Source of the DNA: Thioalbus denitrificans
Lineage (GTDB): Bacteria; Pseudomonadota; Gammaproteobacteria; DSM-26407
Length of the DNA: 64,000 nt
Direction of reading: 5' to 3'
Assembly (NCBI RefSeq): GCF_003337735.1
Contig: NZ_QPJY01000001.1
Location: 233,650 to 297,649, forward strand
Shown piece after piece: positions 8,253 to 18,995 of this stretch. Under the pieces are notes generated by a model. That model did not search any database, had not been told where the DNA came from, and saw nothing but the letters and a program-made list of their open reading frames with translations. Positions within the stretch are counted from its first letter, which is position 1; each line of letters begins with the position of its first letter. Made by a program: the position numbers and the translations under genes.

Positions 8253-9095
8253 GTGCGGCAGTCTGCAAGCGGTCGAAGGGCGCCCCTGGTGGGCGCCCTT
8301 TTCGTCTGTGGCCTCCTCCTTCCGGCACCGCTTCCCGCCGTTGCCGGCTGCGCCGCTCCGCGGGTGGATGCGCGGGTGCAGGTGGCGCGGGTCAACGACG
8401 GCGATACGGTCACCCTGGCGGATGGCCGCCGGGTGCGCTTCATCGGTCTCGACACGCCGGAGATGAACTACGGCTCGGGCCGGCCGGAACCGCTGGCGGT
8501 GCAGGCCCGGGACGCCGTGACCGCGCTCCTCGGGCCCTCCCGCAGCCTGCTGCTGCAGTACGGCCGGGAGCGCGAGGATCGCCATGGGCGCCTGCTGGCC
8601 CATCCCTATCTGGCCGACGGCCGCAGTCTCACCGCCCAGTTGCTGGAGCGGGGCCTGGCGCCGGCGCTGGTCTATCCGCCCAATCTCTGGAACCTGGACT
8701 GCTATCAGGCCGCGGAACGGCGGGCGCGCACCGCGCGCCGCGGCGTGTGGGCGCTGGCGCCGTTCAGGCCGCGCCCGGTGGGGGAGTACCGCGGGCGCTC
8801 CGGCCACTACGGCGTGGTGGAGGGCGAGGTGACCGCCATTGCGCGCAACCGGGGCGGGGTCTGGCTGACCCTCGATGGGCACGCCACCCTGCAGGTGGCG
8901 CCGGAGGCCCAGCCCCATTTCGATGGCTGCCGGTTCGAGGCGCTGGTGGGGCGGGCGGTGCGCGCCCGGGGACGGCTGACCCGGCGTGGTGAGCACTGGC
9001 GAATGCGGCTGCGGCACCCGGCGCAGCTGGAGGCGGCCGCCGGTGACGGCGGCTCCCAGGCGCAATGCCCCCTCCCGGCGGCGGCCGGATCATAA
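8253..9095 (+). CDS. Secreted SNase-like (thermonuclease-family) nuclease
   Basis: The protein is about 280 residues from a GTG at 8253 and has a hydrophobic leader ending near Cys33. It then has a staphylococcal-nuclease domain: VNDGDTVTL, RVRFIGLDTPEM, EDRHGRLLAHPYL (the second catalytic stretch) and ARTARRGVWA. The residues expected for Ca2+ binding and catalysis (Asp-Gly-Asp-Thr, Arg, Glu-Asp-Arg) are visible. The C-terminal half looks like an extra OB-fold segment of unknown role. The start is uncertain: the rpmE terminator hairpin (8276-8300) lies within its first 16 codons, and a GTG at 8289 would begin after most of it. It is likely exported to the periplasm. Confidence 0.85.
   Translation: MRQSASGRRAPLVGALFVCGLLLPAPLPAVAGCAAPRVDARVQVARVNDGDTVTLADGRRVRFIGLDTPEMNYGSGRPEPLAVQARDAVTALLGPSRSLLLQYGREREDRHGRLLAHPYLADGRSLTAQLLERGLAPALVYPPNLWNLDCYQAAERRARTARRGVWALAPFRPRPVGEYRGRSGHYGVVEGEVTAIARNRGGVWLTLDGHATLQVAPEAQPHFDGCRFEALVGRAVRARGRLTRRGEHWRMRLRHPAQLEAAAGDGGSQAQCPLPAAAGS
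8276..8302 (+). terminator. Hairpin terminator after rpmE, overlapping the SNase start region
   Basis: AAGGGCGCCC (8276-8285) pairs perfectly with GGGCGCCCTT (8291-8300) across a five-base loop, ending in a short T-run (8299-8302). It lies 28 bases after the rpmE stop. It also sits inside the apparent coding sequence of the following gene, so it may attenuate that gene's expression. Confidence 0.65.
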
Positions 9096-9103
9096 AACGA
9101 ATC

Positions 9104-9130
9104 TTGTCTTTCTTAAGTTTCTTGTATAAT
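9104..9130 (+). promoter_or_regulatory. Putative promoter of the malic enzyme gene
   Basis: A perfect -10 TATAAT (9125-9130) is preceded by TTGTCT (9104-9109; 15-base spacing) or TCTTGT (9102-9107; 17-base spacing). The stretch is distinctly AT-rich compared with its surroundings and ends 43 bases before the ATG at 9174. Confidence 0.65.
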
Positions 9131-9173
9131 CGAAAGCTTTCACCTACCTGATTGCGAAGGATGGATTGCACCC

Positions 9174-10424
9174 ATGGCGGAAGATCTCAAGCAGGCGGCA
9201 CTGGACTACCACGCTAACCCGAAGCCCGGCAAGATCGCCATCCAGGTCACCAAGCCCACGGCCAACCAGCGTGACCTGGCGCTGGCCTACAGTCCCGGCG
9301 TGGCCGAGCCGGTGCGGGCCATCATGGCGAACCCGGCGGATGCCTACCGCTATACCGCCAAGGGCAACCTGGTGGGGGTCATCAGCGACGGGACCGCCGT
9401 GCTCGGCCTGGGCAACGCCGGTCCGCTCGCCTCCAAGCCGGTGATGGAGGGCAAGGGGGTGCTGTTCAAGCGTTTCGCCGACATCGACGTGTTCGACATC
9501 GAGGTGGACGCGAAGGAGCCGGAGGCGTTCATCGACACGGTGGCGCGCATCGCCCCCACCTTCGGCGGCATCAACCTGGAGGACATCGCTGCCCCCCACT
9601 GCTTCGAAATCGAGCGGAAGCTCTCCGAGCGGCTGGATATCCCCGTTTTCCACGACGATCAGCACGGTACCGCCATCATCATCGCCGTGGGCCTGCTCAA
9701 CGCCCTGGAGCTTCAGGGCAAGGCGCTGGATGAGGCGCGCATCGTCACCGTCGGCGCCGGTGCGGCGGGTATCGCCGGGATGCGCCTGCTGGTGGACCTG
9801 GGTGTGCCGCGGGAGAACATCCTGCTGCTGGACAGCAAGGGCGTGATCCACTCCGGCCGGCAGGACCTCAACGCCTACAAGGCGGAGTTCGCCGCCGCGA
9901 CCGATCGGCGCACCCTCGAGGACGCCATCGCGGGCGCCGATGTCTTCATCGGGCTCTCCAAGCCCGACCTGCTCAGCCCGGAAATGCTGCGCTCCATGGC
10001 CGATCGGCCGGTGGTGTTCGCGCTGGCCAATCCGGATCCGGAGATCCGGCCGGAGCTGGCCCACTCGGTGCGCGGCGATCTCATCATGGCCACCGGGCGC
10101 AGCGACTACCCGAACCAGGTCAACAACGTGCTCGGCTTCCCCTACATCTTCCGCGGGGCCCTGGACGTGCGCGCCACGACCATCAACGAGGCGATGAAAA
10201 TCGCCTGCGTGGAAGCCCTGCGGGGGATTGCCCAGGAGCCGGTGCCGGCGGAGGTGCTGGCGGCCTACGGCCTGGAGAGCCTCGAGTTCGGTCCCGAGTA
10301 CATGATTCCCAAGCCCCTCGATCCGCGGCTGCTGGAGCGGGTGCCGCCGGCGGTGGCCCGGGCCGCCATCGACTCGGGCGTGGCGACGCTCCCCTACCCC
10401 GCCCACTATCCGGCGCAGTCCTGA
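9174..10424 (+). CDS. maeB: Malic enzyme, short form without phosphotransacetylase domain
   Basis: It catalyses oxidative decarboxylation of malate to pyruvate with reduction of NAD(P)+. The 416-residue protein contains the malic domain ([43 protein letters not shown]) and the nucleotide-binding domain ([10 protein letters not shown]). It lacks the C-terminal phosphotransacetylase-like domain that makes proteobacterial MaeB about 760 residues long. The end is clean, with a stop and then a hairpin, so this looks like a natural short form rather than a frameshifted one. The gene symbol follows sequence type; cofactor preference cannot be read from the sequence with confidence. Confidence 0.9.
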   Translation: MAEDLKQAALDYHANPKPGKIAIQVTKPTANQRDLALAYSPGVAEPVRAIMANPADAYRYTAKGNLVGVISDGTAVLGLGNAGPLASKPVMEGKGVLFKRFADIDVFDIEVDAKEPEAFIDTVARIAPTFGGINLEDIAAPHCFEIERKLSERLDIPVFHDDQHGTAIIIAVGLLNALELQGKALDEARIVTVGAGAAGIAGMRLLVDLGVPRENILLLDSKGVIHSGRQDLNAYKAEFAAATDRRTLEDAIAGADVFIGLSKPDLLSPEMLRSMADRPVVFALANPDPEIRPELAHSVRGDLIMATGRSDYPNQVNNVLGFPYIFRGALDVRATTINEAMKIACVEALRGIAQEPVPAEVLAAYGLESLEFGPEYMIPKPLDPRLLERVPPAVARAAIDSGVATLPYPAHYPAQS

Positions 10425-10427
10425 AGC

Positions 10428-10461
10428 GGCGGCTGCCGGGCCCGGGAGGACGGCAGCCGCC
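10428..10461 (+). terminator. Hairpin after the malic enzyme gene
   Basis: GGCGGCTGCCG (10428-10438) and CGGCAGCCGCC (10451-10461) form an 11-bp perfect stem starting four bases after the stop. There is no T-run, so termination may be Rho-assisted. The remaining gap to 10651 shows no gene. Confidence 0.5.
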
Positions 10462-10651
10462 AAGGGTCTGGCGCCGGGCGGTTCGGCCCTCCGGACCCGG
10501 GCCCGCATTTGCCACCCCGGAGACACGGAAACCAGGCAATCCGGGGGGGCGCGGGCACCCTCCCTTCAGGGTCGTTCGTTGCGGCCCATGTGGCGGCAGT
10601 CACATCCCCCGTCTCTCCGTGGTGTAATTGTGCCTTTCCGCGGCGCTCCCT

Positions 10652-11257
10652 TCACTCCACCGCCAGCAGCGCCTCCACGCGGGCGGTGTTGGCCCGCTCC
10701 GCGGGTCGCCCGTCCACCGGGCTCAGGGGGGTGTTGCGGGGGCCGTCGGAGGAGAACACGGTCAGGTCGATGACCGTGTCGCCGGCGACGAAACGGAAGC
10801 CGGGCAGGGTCTGGTGCCCGTTTCCGGACAGGCGCAGGCGCATGTCGCGGGGTTCGAAGGGGATGCCGGCGTCGTCCAGGGCAAAGGCGACTTCCTCCGG
10901 GGCGGCGGCGAACAGGTGCAGATCGATGACGCTGTTGACCCCGGCGGTGCCGCTGAGCACCGGCCCCACCAGGCGGGGATCGAAGCGGGCCAGCAGGCGC
11001 ATGGCGTTGAGTGCCGTGCGGCGCAGCTCCCGCAGGCGCGCGGGCTGGGAGTCGGACTGGAACAGCTGCTGGTAGGCGCGCAGGGCCAGCTCGATCTCCT
11101 CGTTCCGGGGCATGTTGCGGGTGCCCTCGGCGCCCAGGTGTCCCGCGGCCTTGCGCTTGGCCTGCAGGAAGTCGTTGAGCCCCTCGGCGGCCATGATGCG
11201 GGCCGCCTCCTCGGCGATCAGCTGGCGTACCCGCCGGTCACGCGTACTCTGGCCCAT
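10652..11257 (-). CDS. Conserved hypothetical protein, possibly nucleotidyltransferase-like
   Basis: This 201-residue protein starts at the ATG at 11257, which has GGGAGA six bases upstream; another ATG lies at 11263. The N-terminal 90 residues are charged and helical, with the hydrophilic motif RDRRVRQLIAEEAARIMAAEG. The C-terminal half (GVNSVIDLHLFAAAPEEVAFALDDAGIPFE, in summary) resembles the small-nucleotidyltransferase layout in which a prediction of residue pairs would be needed. I do not recognise a named family with confidence. It lies downstream of the PBP1A gene on the same strand, 74 bases away, and may be co-transcribed. Confidence 0.75.
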   Translation of the reverse strand: MGQSTRDRRVRQLIAEEAARIMAAEGLNDFLQAKRKAAGHLGAEGTRNMPRNEEIELALRAYQQLFQSDSQPARLRELRRTALNAMRLLARFDPRLVGPVLSGTAGVNSVIDLHLFAAAPEEVAFALDDAGIPFEPRDMRLRLSGNGHQTLPGFRFVAGDTVIDLTVFSSDGPRNTPLSPVDGRPAERANTARVEALLAVE

Positions 11258-11331
11258 CTGCATCTCCCATCCGGGCTGCGGCGGGATGGCCCCCGCGCAG
11301 GTTCGTTGTGGCGGCGCACCGGTCCCGCGAC

Positions 11332-13743
11332 TCAGAACAGCCGCTCGGGAGCGCTGCCCCCCCCGCTTCCGGTCCCCAGCGGGGCCACGGCGGTCTGCTG
11401 GGGCACCGTATCCTCCCTGAAGGTCTCGAAGATGGCGTCGGGCTGGTCGCCGCGCGCCAGCAGTCCGGTGTCGGGGTCGATGCGCACGGTCACCAGGCCC
11501 TCGGGTTCGGGCTGGACATGTTCGGGTCGCCCCTTCAGGGCCTCGCCCATGAACTGGATCCACATGGGCAGGGCCGCGCGGCCGCCGGTTTCCCGGTTGC
11601 CCAGTGAGCGCGGCTGATCGAAGCCCACCCAGCAGGTGGTCACGACGTCGGCGTTGAAGCCGGAGAACCAGGCATCGAGCTGGTCGTTGGTGGTCCCGGT
11701 CTTGCCGCCGATATCGCCGCGTCCCAGTTCCAGGGCGCGGCGGCCGGTGCCGCGCTTGATCACATCCTGCAGCAGCGAGGTGATGAGCCAGCTGTTCTGC
11801 GGCGTGAGCACCCGGGTCGCCACCACCGGGGGCTCGTCCCCGCTCGCGGTCCGCCCCACCGGCAGCAGCGGCAGGGCGCCGGGAAGCCCCGGCTCGGGGC
11901 AGTCGCGGCAGACGGTGGCGGGCCGCGCCTCGAACAGCACCTCGCCGCGGGTATTCTCGATGCGGGCCAGCGCATGGGGCTCCACCCGGAAGCCGCCGTT
12001 GGCGAACACCGCGTAGCCGCCCACCAGTTCCAGGGGGGTGAGGACGCCGGTGCCCAGGGCCAGGGTGAGGTTGCGGGGCAGGGAGTCGGGCCGGAAGCCG
12101 AAGCGCTGGACGTAGTCCACTGCGTACTCGATGCCGATCTCGCGCAGCAGGCGGATGGAGACCAGGTTGCGGGACTTGTACAGGGCCTCCCGCAGGCGCG
12201 TGGGTCCGAAGAAGCGGCCGCTGTAGTTCTCCGGGCGCCACAGCTTCTCGGCGCCGGCATCCTCGTACACCACGGGGGCGTCGTTGATGATGCTCGCCGG
12301 GGTGAAGCCCTTCTCCAGGGCCGCCGAGTAGATGAAGGGCTTGAAGTTGGAGCCGGGCTGGCGCTCGGCCTGGGTGACCCGGTTGAACTTGCTGCGGTTG
12401 AAATCGAACCCGCCCACGAGGCTGAGGATGGCCCCGGTGTCGGGGTTGAGCGAGACCAGGGCGCCTTCCACCTGGGGCAGCTGGCTGAGGGCCCACTGGT
12501 CCTCCCCGGTGGGCCGGATGCGCACCAGGTCACCGGGAGCGAGCACGTCGCCGGCGCGCTTCGGCGCCGGGCCGGTGGCGTTGTCGCTGCGGTAGGCGCG
12601 GGCCCATTCCAGGCCCTCCCAGGGGATCTCCACGTCGGTGCCGTCCGCCAGCCGGACCCGGGCCGAGCGCTCCTCCACGCCCATGACCAGGGCCGGTATC
12701 TGTCCGCCGGTGACGGGGGTGTCGCGCAGGCGCTGCAGGCCCGCCTCGGGGTCCGCCGGATCGGTCCTGGCTTCCGGTCCGCGCCAGCCATGCCGGCGGT
12801 CATATTCGAGCAGGGCGCTGACCAGGGCATGGTTGGCGCTGTTCTGGAGCCGGCTGTCGATGGTGGTGGTGACCCGGTAGCCGTCGGTGTAGGCGGCGTC
12901 ACCGTAGCGGGCCACCATCTCGGTGCGGATCATCTCGGCCAGGTAGGGGGCGTCGGCCTCCACCTCCTGGCCGTGATAGCGGGCGGTGTTGGGCGTGGCC
13001 AGCGCCGCCTGGTAGGCGTCCGGCTCGATGAAGTCCAGGCTCCGCATGCGGCCGAGGACGTAGTTGCGCCGGGTCAGCGCCCGTTCGGGGTCGGCGATGG
13101 GGTTGTAGCGGGAGGGCGCCTTGGGCAGGCCGGCGATCATGGCGTATTCGGCCAGGCTGAGCTCGGCGAGCGGCCGGCCGTAGTAGACCTGGGCGGCGGC
13201 GCCGACACCGTAGGCGCGGTTGCCGAGGTAGATCTTGTTCAGGTAGAGCTCGAGGATCTCCTGCTTGCCGAGTTCGCGCTCGATCTTGAGCGCGAGCAGG
13301 ATTTCGTTGAACTTGCGCAGGAAGGTCTTCTCGCGGCTGAGGAAGAAGTTGCGCGCCACCTGCATGGTGATGGTGCTGCCCCCCTGGCCCTTCTCGCCGG
13401 TGCGCAGCAGGTGCCAGGCCGCGCGCAGGATGCCCTGGTAGTCCACGCCGGGGTGATGGAAGAACCGGTCGTCCTCGGCGGCGAGCACCGCCTGGATCAT
13501 CGGCTCGGGGATCTCGGCGTAGGAGAGCGGGATGCGGCGCTTCTCGCCGAATTCGGCGATGAGACTGCCGTCGGCGGCGAAAATCCGCAGCGGAACCTGG
13601 AACTGCATATCCTTGAGGCTTTCGGTGGACGGCAGCTTGGGCGCCAGGTAGACGTAGGCCCCGCCCGCGGCGACGGCTCCCAGCAGCCCCAGGGCGAAGA
13701 GGGCGGAGAGGAGACTGAACAGCAGCTTGGTGAGGCGTTTCAT
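11332..13743 (-). CDS. mrcA: Penicillin-binding protein 1A, bifunctional transglycosylase/transpeptidase
   Basis: This class A PBP polymerises and cross-links peptidoglycan. The 803 residues comprise a short cytoplasmic tail and membrane anchor (7-34), a GT51 transglycosylase domain with catalytic Glu90 in AAEDDRFFHHPG, and an OB-like insert around 350-430. The transpeptidase domain has Ser465-x-x-Lys468 (PGSNFKPF), SRN at 524-526 and KTGT further on. In many gammaproteobacteria ponA/mrcA is divergent from pilM exactly as here. The C-terminus has a Gly/Ser-rich tail (GTGSGGGSAPERLF). Confidence 0.97.
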   Translation of the reverse strand: MKRLTKLLFSLLSALFALGLLGAVAAGGAYVYLAPKLPSTESLKDMQFQVPLRIFAADGSLIAEFGEKRRIPLSYAEIPEPMIQAVLAAEDDRFFHHPGVDYQGILRAAWHLLRTGEKGQGGSTITMQVARNFFLSREKTFLRKFNEILLALKIERELGKQEILELYLNKIYLGNRAYGVGAAAQVYYGRPLAELSLAEYAMIAGLPKAPSRYNPIADPERALTRRNYVLGRMRSLDFIEPDAYQAALATPNTARYHGQEVEADAPYLAEMIRTEMVARYGDAAYTDGYRVTTTIDSRLQNSANHALVSALLEYDRRHGWRGPEARTDPADPEAGLQRLRDTPVTGGQIPALVMGVEERSARVRLADGTDVEIPWEGLEWARAYRSDNATGPAPKRAGDVLAPGDLVRIRPTGEDQWALSQLPQVEGALVSLNPDTGAILSLVGGFDFNRSKFNRVTQAERQPGSNFKPFIYSAALEKGFTPASIINDAPVVYEDAGAEKLWRPENYSGRFFGPTRLREALYKSRNLVSIRLLREIGIEYAVDYVQRFGFRPDSLPRNLTLALGTGVLTPLELVGGYAVFANGGFRVEPHALARIENTRGEVLFEARPATVCRDCPEPGLPGALPLLPVGRTASGDEPPVVATRVLTPQNSWLITSLLQDVIKRGTGRRALELGRGDIGGKTGTTNDQLDAWFSGFNADVVTTCWVGFDQPRSLGNRETGGRAALPMWIQFMGEALKGRPEHVQPEPEGLVTVRIDPDTGLLARGDQPDAIFETFREDTVPQQTAVAPLGTGSGGGSAPERLF

Positions 13744-15016
<1,273 letters not shown>

Positions 15017-15017
15017 C

Positions 15018-15596
15018 ATGGCCCGTATCAACCTGTTGCCGTGGCGCGAGGAGCGTCGCAAGGAAAGACAGCGGCAGTTCCTGGGCATGCTGGTGGGTTT
15101 CGCCCTGCTGGCGGGTGCCATCGTCCTCTATGTGCACATGCATATCGGCTGGATGATCGATGACCAGGAGGCCCGCAACAACTACCTGAACCAGGAAATT
15201 GCCATCCTGGACAAGAAGATCAAGGAGATCCAGGAGCTGGAGAAGGAGAAGGCGCGGCTGCTGGCGCACATGAAGATCATCCAGGAGCTGCAGGCCAACC
15301 GGCCCGTGGTGGTGCACCTCTTCGACGAGATGGTCAAGACCATCCCCGAGGGGGTCTTCTACAACAATCTCGAGCGGCGCGGCACCACCCTGACCATGCG
15401 CGGCGTGGCGGAATCCAACACCCGGGTCTCGGCGCTGATGCGCAACACGGAGGCCTCCGACTGGGTCACCTCGCCGAAGCTCAACATCATCGAGACCAAG
15501 CGGGCTGAAACGGCGCGGGAAAGCAACTTCATCCTGCAGGTGCAGCAGAAGCAGCAGGGCGAGGCCGCCGCGGACGGGGGAGGGGCGAAACGATGA
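15018..15596 (+). CDS. pilN: PilN, type IV pilus alignment-complex membrane protein
   Basis: This 192-residue bitopic protein has the conserved N-terminus MARINLLPWREERRKER, which is the PilM-binding motif. A transmembrane helix follows at about 22-42, then a coiled-coil region rich in Lys/Glu (about 55-85) and a periplasmic ferredoxin-like domain. It forms heterodimers with PilO. Its stop overlaps the pilO start (ATGA at 15593). Confidence 0.96.
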   Translation: MARINLLPWREERRKERQRQFLGMLVGFALLAGAIVLYVHMHIGWMIDDQEARNNYLNQEIAILDKKIKEIQELEKEKARLLAHMKIIQELQANRPVVVHLFDEMVKTIPEGVFYNNLERRGTTLTMRGVAESNTRVSALMRNTEASDWVTSPKLNIIETKRAETARESNFILQVQQKQQGEAAADGGGAKR

Positions 15597-16180
15597 ACCT
15601 GTCCGATCTCAACAACCTCGATTTCGGCAACGCCGGCTCCTGGCCGGGAGTGGCCAAGGCCATCGCCATCATCCTGCTGTGCGGCGCGGTCCTGGGCGCG
15701 GGCTACTGGTACGACACCCAGCACCAGTGGGAGGCCTACAAGAAGGTGCAGCGCCAGGAGGGCGAGCTCAAGCAGGTCTTCGAGAAAAAGCAGCACAAGG
15801 CCGCCAACCTGGAAGCCTACCGGCAGCAGATGGTGGAGATGAAGGAGTCCTTCGGCGCCATGCTGCGCCAGCTGCCGGGCAAGACCGAGGTGGCCGGCCT
15901 GCTGGTGGACGTCTCCCAGACCGGTCTGGCCAGCGGGCTCGAGTTCGAGCTGTTCAAGCCCGAGAACGAGCAGCGCAAGGAGTTCTACGCCGAGCTGCCC
16001 ATCCGCATGCGGGTGGTGGGCACCTACCACCAGTTCGGCGATTTCGTGAGCGGGGTCGCCGCCCTGCCGCGCATCGTCACCCTGCACGACTACACCATCA
16101 GCAAGCGCGGGGGATCGGATCGGCTGGTGATGGATGTCACGGCGAAGACCTATCGCTACCTGGATGAGGGGGGGCAGTAA
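15593..16180 (+). CDS. pilO: PilO, type IV pilus alignment-complex membrane protein
   Basis: The 195-residue product has a transmembrane helix at about 23-42, a coiled coil (about 50-85) and a periplasmic domain. The layout is typical of PilO, the partner of PilN. It sits in the expected place between pilN and pilP, and its stop shares a base with the pilP start (TAATG at 16178-16182). Confidence 0.95.
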   Translation: MNLSDLNNLDFGNAGSWPGVAKAIAIILLCGAVLGAGYWYDTQHQWEAYKKVQRQEGELKQVFEKKQHKAANLEAYRQQMVEMKESFGAMLRQLPGKTEVAGLLVDVSQTGLASGLEFELFKPENEQRKEFYAELPIRMRVVGTYHQFGDFVSGVAALPRIVTLHDYTISKRGGSDRLVMDVTAKTYRYLDEGGQ

Positions 16181-16728
16181 TGGATTCGAAGAAGAGCCCG
16201 GTCGCCCTCATGCTGACCGTAATGGTCCTGGGCGGGCTGGGGCTGACGGGATGCGGCACCGGCGACAAGATGGCCGATCTGCGGGCCTACGTGAGCGAGG
16301 TGAAGGCCCGCCCCGTCACGCCGATCGAGCCCCTGCCCGAGATCAAGCCCTACGAGACCTACGCCTACCAGGTCCATGAGATGCGGGATCCGTTCGAGCC
16401 GCCGGCCGGCCCCGAGCCCGTGCAGGTGGCCCAGGAACAGGCGGGCGGTCCGCAGCCCGATCCGAACCGGCCGCGGGAGCCGCTGGAGATGTTTCCGCTC
16501 GACAGCCTGCGCATGGTGGGAATCCTGGAACGCGAGGAAACCACCTTCGGGTTGGTCAAGGCCAGGGACGGAACCCTGTTCCGGGTCCAGGAAGGCAACT
16601 ATCTGGGCCAGAATCACGGCAAGATCCTGCGCATATCGGAACAGCAAATCGACTTGATGGAAATCGTTCCGAACGGTACTGGCGGCTGGATGGAGCGGTC
16701 TGCCTCACTGGCACTGAACGAAAAGTAA
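16180..16728 (+). CDS. pilP: PilP, type IV pilus lipoprotein linking PilNO to PilQ
   Basis: This 182-residue protein has a lipoprotein signal (GLGLTGCGTG, Cys near residue 25) and a disordered Pro-rich linker. The C-terminal beta-domain is typical of PilP (MRDPFEPP and LDSLRMVGILE). PilP bridges the inner-membrane PilNO complex to the secretin PilQ. It is the fourth gene of the operon, 19 bases before the pilQ start. Confidence 0.95.
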   Translation: MDSKKSPVALMLTVMVLGGLGLTGCGTGDKMADLRAYVSEVKARPVTPIEPLPEIKPYETYAYQVHEMRDPFEPPAGPEPVQVAQEQAGGPQPDPNRPREPLEMFPLDSLRMVGILEREETTFGLVKARDGTLFRVQEGNYLGQNHGKILRISEQQIDLMEIVPNGTGGWMERSASLALNEK

Positions 16729-16747
16729 TCCCGAGGGGACACGCGTG

Positions 16748-18895
16748 ATGATCACGGATAAATTTACCGCGCTCTTAGGCGCCGGACGGGGGGAACGGGT
16801 CGGCACCGCACGGAAGTCCGGTGGCGGCCTGGTATGGACCGGACTGCTCCTGCTGCTGCTGCCGGTACTCACGGCATCCGCCCAGCAGGGGGTCGCCCTG
16901 CAGCAGGTGGATGTCTCCACGCTTTCCGGGGATCGGGTTCAGATCCAGCTGGGCTTCAGCGGTCCGGCACCGCAGCCGCAGGGGTTCACCATCGACAATC
17001 CCGCGCGGGTGGCGCTGGACTTCGTCGGGGTCAGCAACGCCCTGCCGGTCAAGAGCCAGCCCATCGACGCCGGGGTGGCGCGCAGCCTGACCGCGGTCGA
17101 GGCCCAGGGCCGCACCCGGGTGGTGCTCAACCTCTCCGAAATGGTGGCCTACGAGACCCGGGTCCAGGGCGACAAGGTCTTCGTGACCCTGGGCGGCGGC
17201 GCCAGGACCGCTCAGGCGGCCGCCCCGGCGCCGGTGGCGCGCGACGTCATGCCCTCGGGACCCCGCATCACCGAGGTGGACTTCCGCCGCGGCGCCGCCG
17301 GCGAAGGCCGGGTGCTGGTCGCGCTCTCCGATCCCTCCATCGTCACCGACGTGCGCCAGGAGGGCACCCGGGTGGTGGTGGACTTCCTCAACACCTCCCT
17401 GCCGCCCGAGCTGGCGCGGCGGCTCGACGTGACCGATTTCGCCACGCCGGTGCAGTTCATCGAAACCTCGGCCCGGCGCGGCAACGTGCGCATGGTGATC
17501 ACCCCCACCGGCGAGTACGAGCACCTGGCCTACCAGAGCGACAACCAGTTCGCGGTGGAGGTCCGCCCCCTGACCCGCGAGGAGAAGGTGGAGAAGGAGG
17601 AGGAGTTCAAGTACACCGGCCAGAAGCTGTCGCTGAACTTCCAGGACATCGAGGTGCGGGCCGTGCTGCAGCTGCTGGCCGACTTCACCGGGCTGAACCT
17701 GGTGGCCAGCGATTCGGTGCGCGGCAACGTCACCCTGCGGCTGCAGAACGTGCCCTGGGACCAGGCGCTGGACATCATCCTCAAGACCAAGGGGCTGGAC
17801 AAGCGCATCGATGGCAACGTGATGATGGTGGCCCCGGCGGAGGAGATCGCCGCGCGGGAGAAACTGGAGCTCGAGACCAAGCAGCAGGTGGCCGAGCTCG
17901 CCCCGCTGCGTTCCGAGATCCTCCAGGTCAACTACGCCAAGGCAGCCGACATCGCCGCCCTGCTGAAGGCCAAGGAGAACAACTTCCTCTCCTCCCGCGG
18001 CAGCGTGACCATCGACGACCGCACCAACGTCCTGCTGGTGCAGGACACGGCGGAGAAGCTCGACGACATCCGCGCGCTGGTGGCGAAGCTGGACATCCCG
18101 GTGCGCCAGGTGCTCATCGAGTCGCGGGTGGTGGTGGCCGATACCACCTTCCAGCACGCCCTGGGCGTGCGCTTCGGCATCACCACCGACCGGGAGACCG
18201 GCGGCGACGTCATCAACTACGGCGGCGTGACGGGCAACGCGGCGGGCGCCGACACCCTCTACAACGGCGGCATCCCGACCCAGAACAACCGCTTCAACGT
18301 CAACCTGCCGGCGGGCGATGCCGGGTTCGGCACCTTCGGGACCATCGGTCTCGCCCTGGCCAAGCTGCCCTTCGGGTTCCTGCTCGATCTCGAGCTCTCG
18401 GCCATGGAGGCCGACGGCCGCGGCGAGGTCATCTCCAGCCCGCGGGTGCTGACTTCCAACCAGAAGGAGGCCTCCATCGAGACGGGTACCGAGGTGCCCT
18501 ACCAGGAGGCCACCTCCAGCGGCGCCACCAACGTGGAGTTCAAGAAGGCGGTGCTGAGCCTGAAGGTGAAGCCGCAGATCACGCCCGACGACCGGGTCAT
18601 CATGGACCTCTCCATCACCAAGGACGCCGTCAACCAGGAGGTGACCGGCGGCGGCGGCGAGCCGGGCATCGACACCAACTCCATCTCCAGCCAGGTGCTG
18701 GTGGACAACGGCGAGACGGTGGTGCTGGGCGGCGTGTTCGAGCAGAACCGGACCAGCGGCGTGCGCCGGGTGCCCTTCTTCGGCGAGCTGCCCTACATCG
18801 GCTGGCTGTTCCGCTCCAACTTCAAGGAGGACTCGAAGAAGGAGCTGCTCATCTTCGTCACGCCGAAGATCATCAAGGAGACCCCCAAGCTCTAG
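16748..18895 (+). CDS. pilQ: PilQ, type IV pilus secretin
   Basis: PilQ forms the outer-membrane channel through which the pilus passes. The product is about 715 residues, with a hydrophobic signal segment (about 28-47) and two AMIN-type domains (VQIQLGFSGPAPQPQGFT; RVLVALSDPSIVTDV). A secretin/TonB N-domain (LSLNFQDIEVRAVLQLLADFTG) and the secretin domain with VLIESRVVVADT and VLDNGETVVLGGVFE-type motifs follow. The ATG at 16748 is nine bases after GAGGGG; a GTG at 16745 is also possible. It is the last gene of the pil operon, with a terminator after it. Confidence 0.96.
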   Translation: MITDKFTALLGAGRGERVGTARKSGGGLVWTGLLLLLLPVLTASAQQGVALQQVDVSTLSGDRVQIQLGFSGPAPQPQGFTIDNPARVALDFVGVSNALPVKSQPIDAGVARSLTAVEAQGRTRVVLNLSEMVAYETRVQGDKVFVTLGGGARTAQAAAPAPVARDVMPSGPRITEVDFRRGAAGEGRVLVALSDPSIVTDVRQEGTRVVVDFLNTSLPPELARRLDVTDFATPVQFIETSARRGNVRMVITPTGEYEHLAYQSDNQFAVEVRPLTREEKVEKEEEFKYTGQKLSLNFQDIEVRAVLQLLADFTGLNLVASDSVRGNVTLRLQNVPWDQALDIILKTKGLDKRIDGNVMMVAPAEEIAAREKLELETKQQVAELAPLRSEILQVNYAKAADIAALLKAKENNFLSSRGSVTIDDRTNVLLVQDTAEKLDDIRALVAKLDIPVRQVLIESRVVVADTTFQHALGVRFGITTDRETGGDVINYGGVTGNAAGADTLYNGGIPTQNNRFNVNLPAGDAGFGTFGTIGLALAKLPFGFLLDLELSAMEADGRGEVISSPRVLTSNQKEASIETGTEVPYQEATSSGATNVEFKKAVLSLKVKPQITPDDRVIMDLSITKDAVNQEVTGGGGEPGIDTNSISSQVLVDNGETVVLGGVFEQNRTSGVRRVPFFGELPYIGWLFRSNFKEDSKKELLIFVTPKIIKETPKL

Positions 18896-18916
18896 GCCCG
18901 GGAACGGCGCTGAAGG

Positions 18917-18951
18917 GCACCGGGGCGCCTGCGGGCGCCCCGGTGCGTTTT
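18917..18951 (+). terminator. Rho-independent terminator after pilMNOPQ
   Basis: GCACCGGGGCGCC (18917-18929) pairs perfectly with GGCGCCCCGGTGC (18934-18946) around a TGCG loop, followed by GTTTT. The 13-bp stem lies 21 bases after the pilQ stop and separates pilQ from aroK. Confidence 0.88.
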
Positions 18952-18995
18952 CGGAAGCCTTGATTGGATGACACCGCTCGGGCGATCATCACCGG

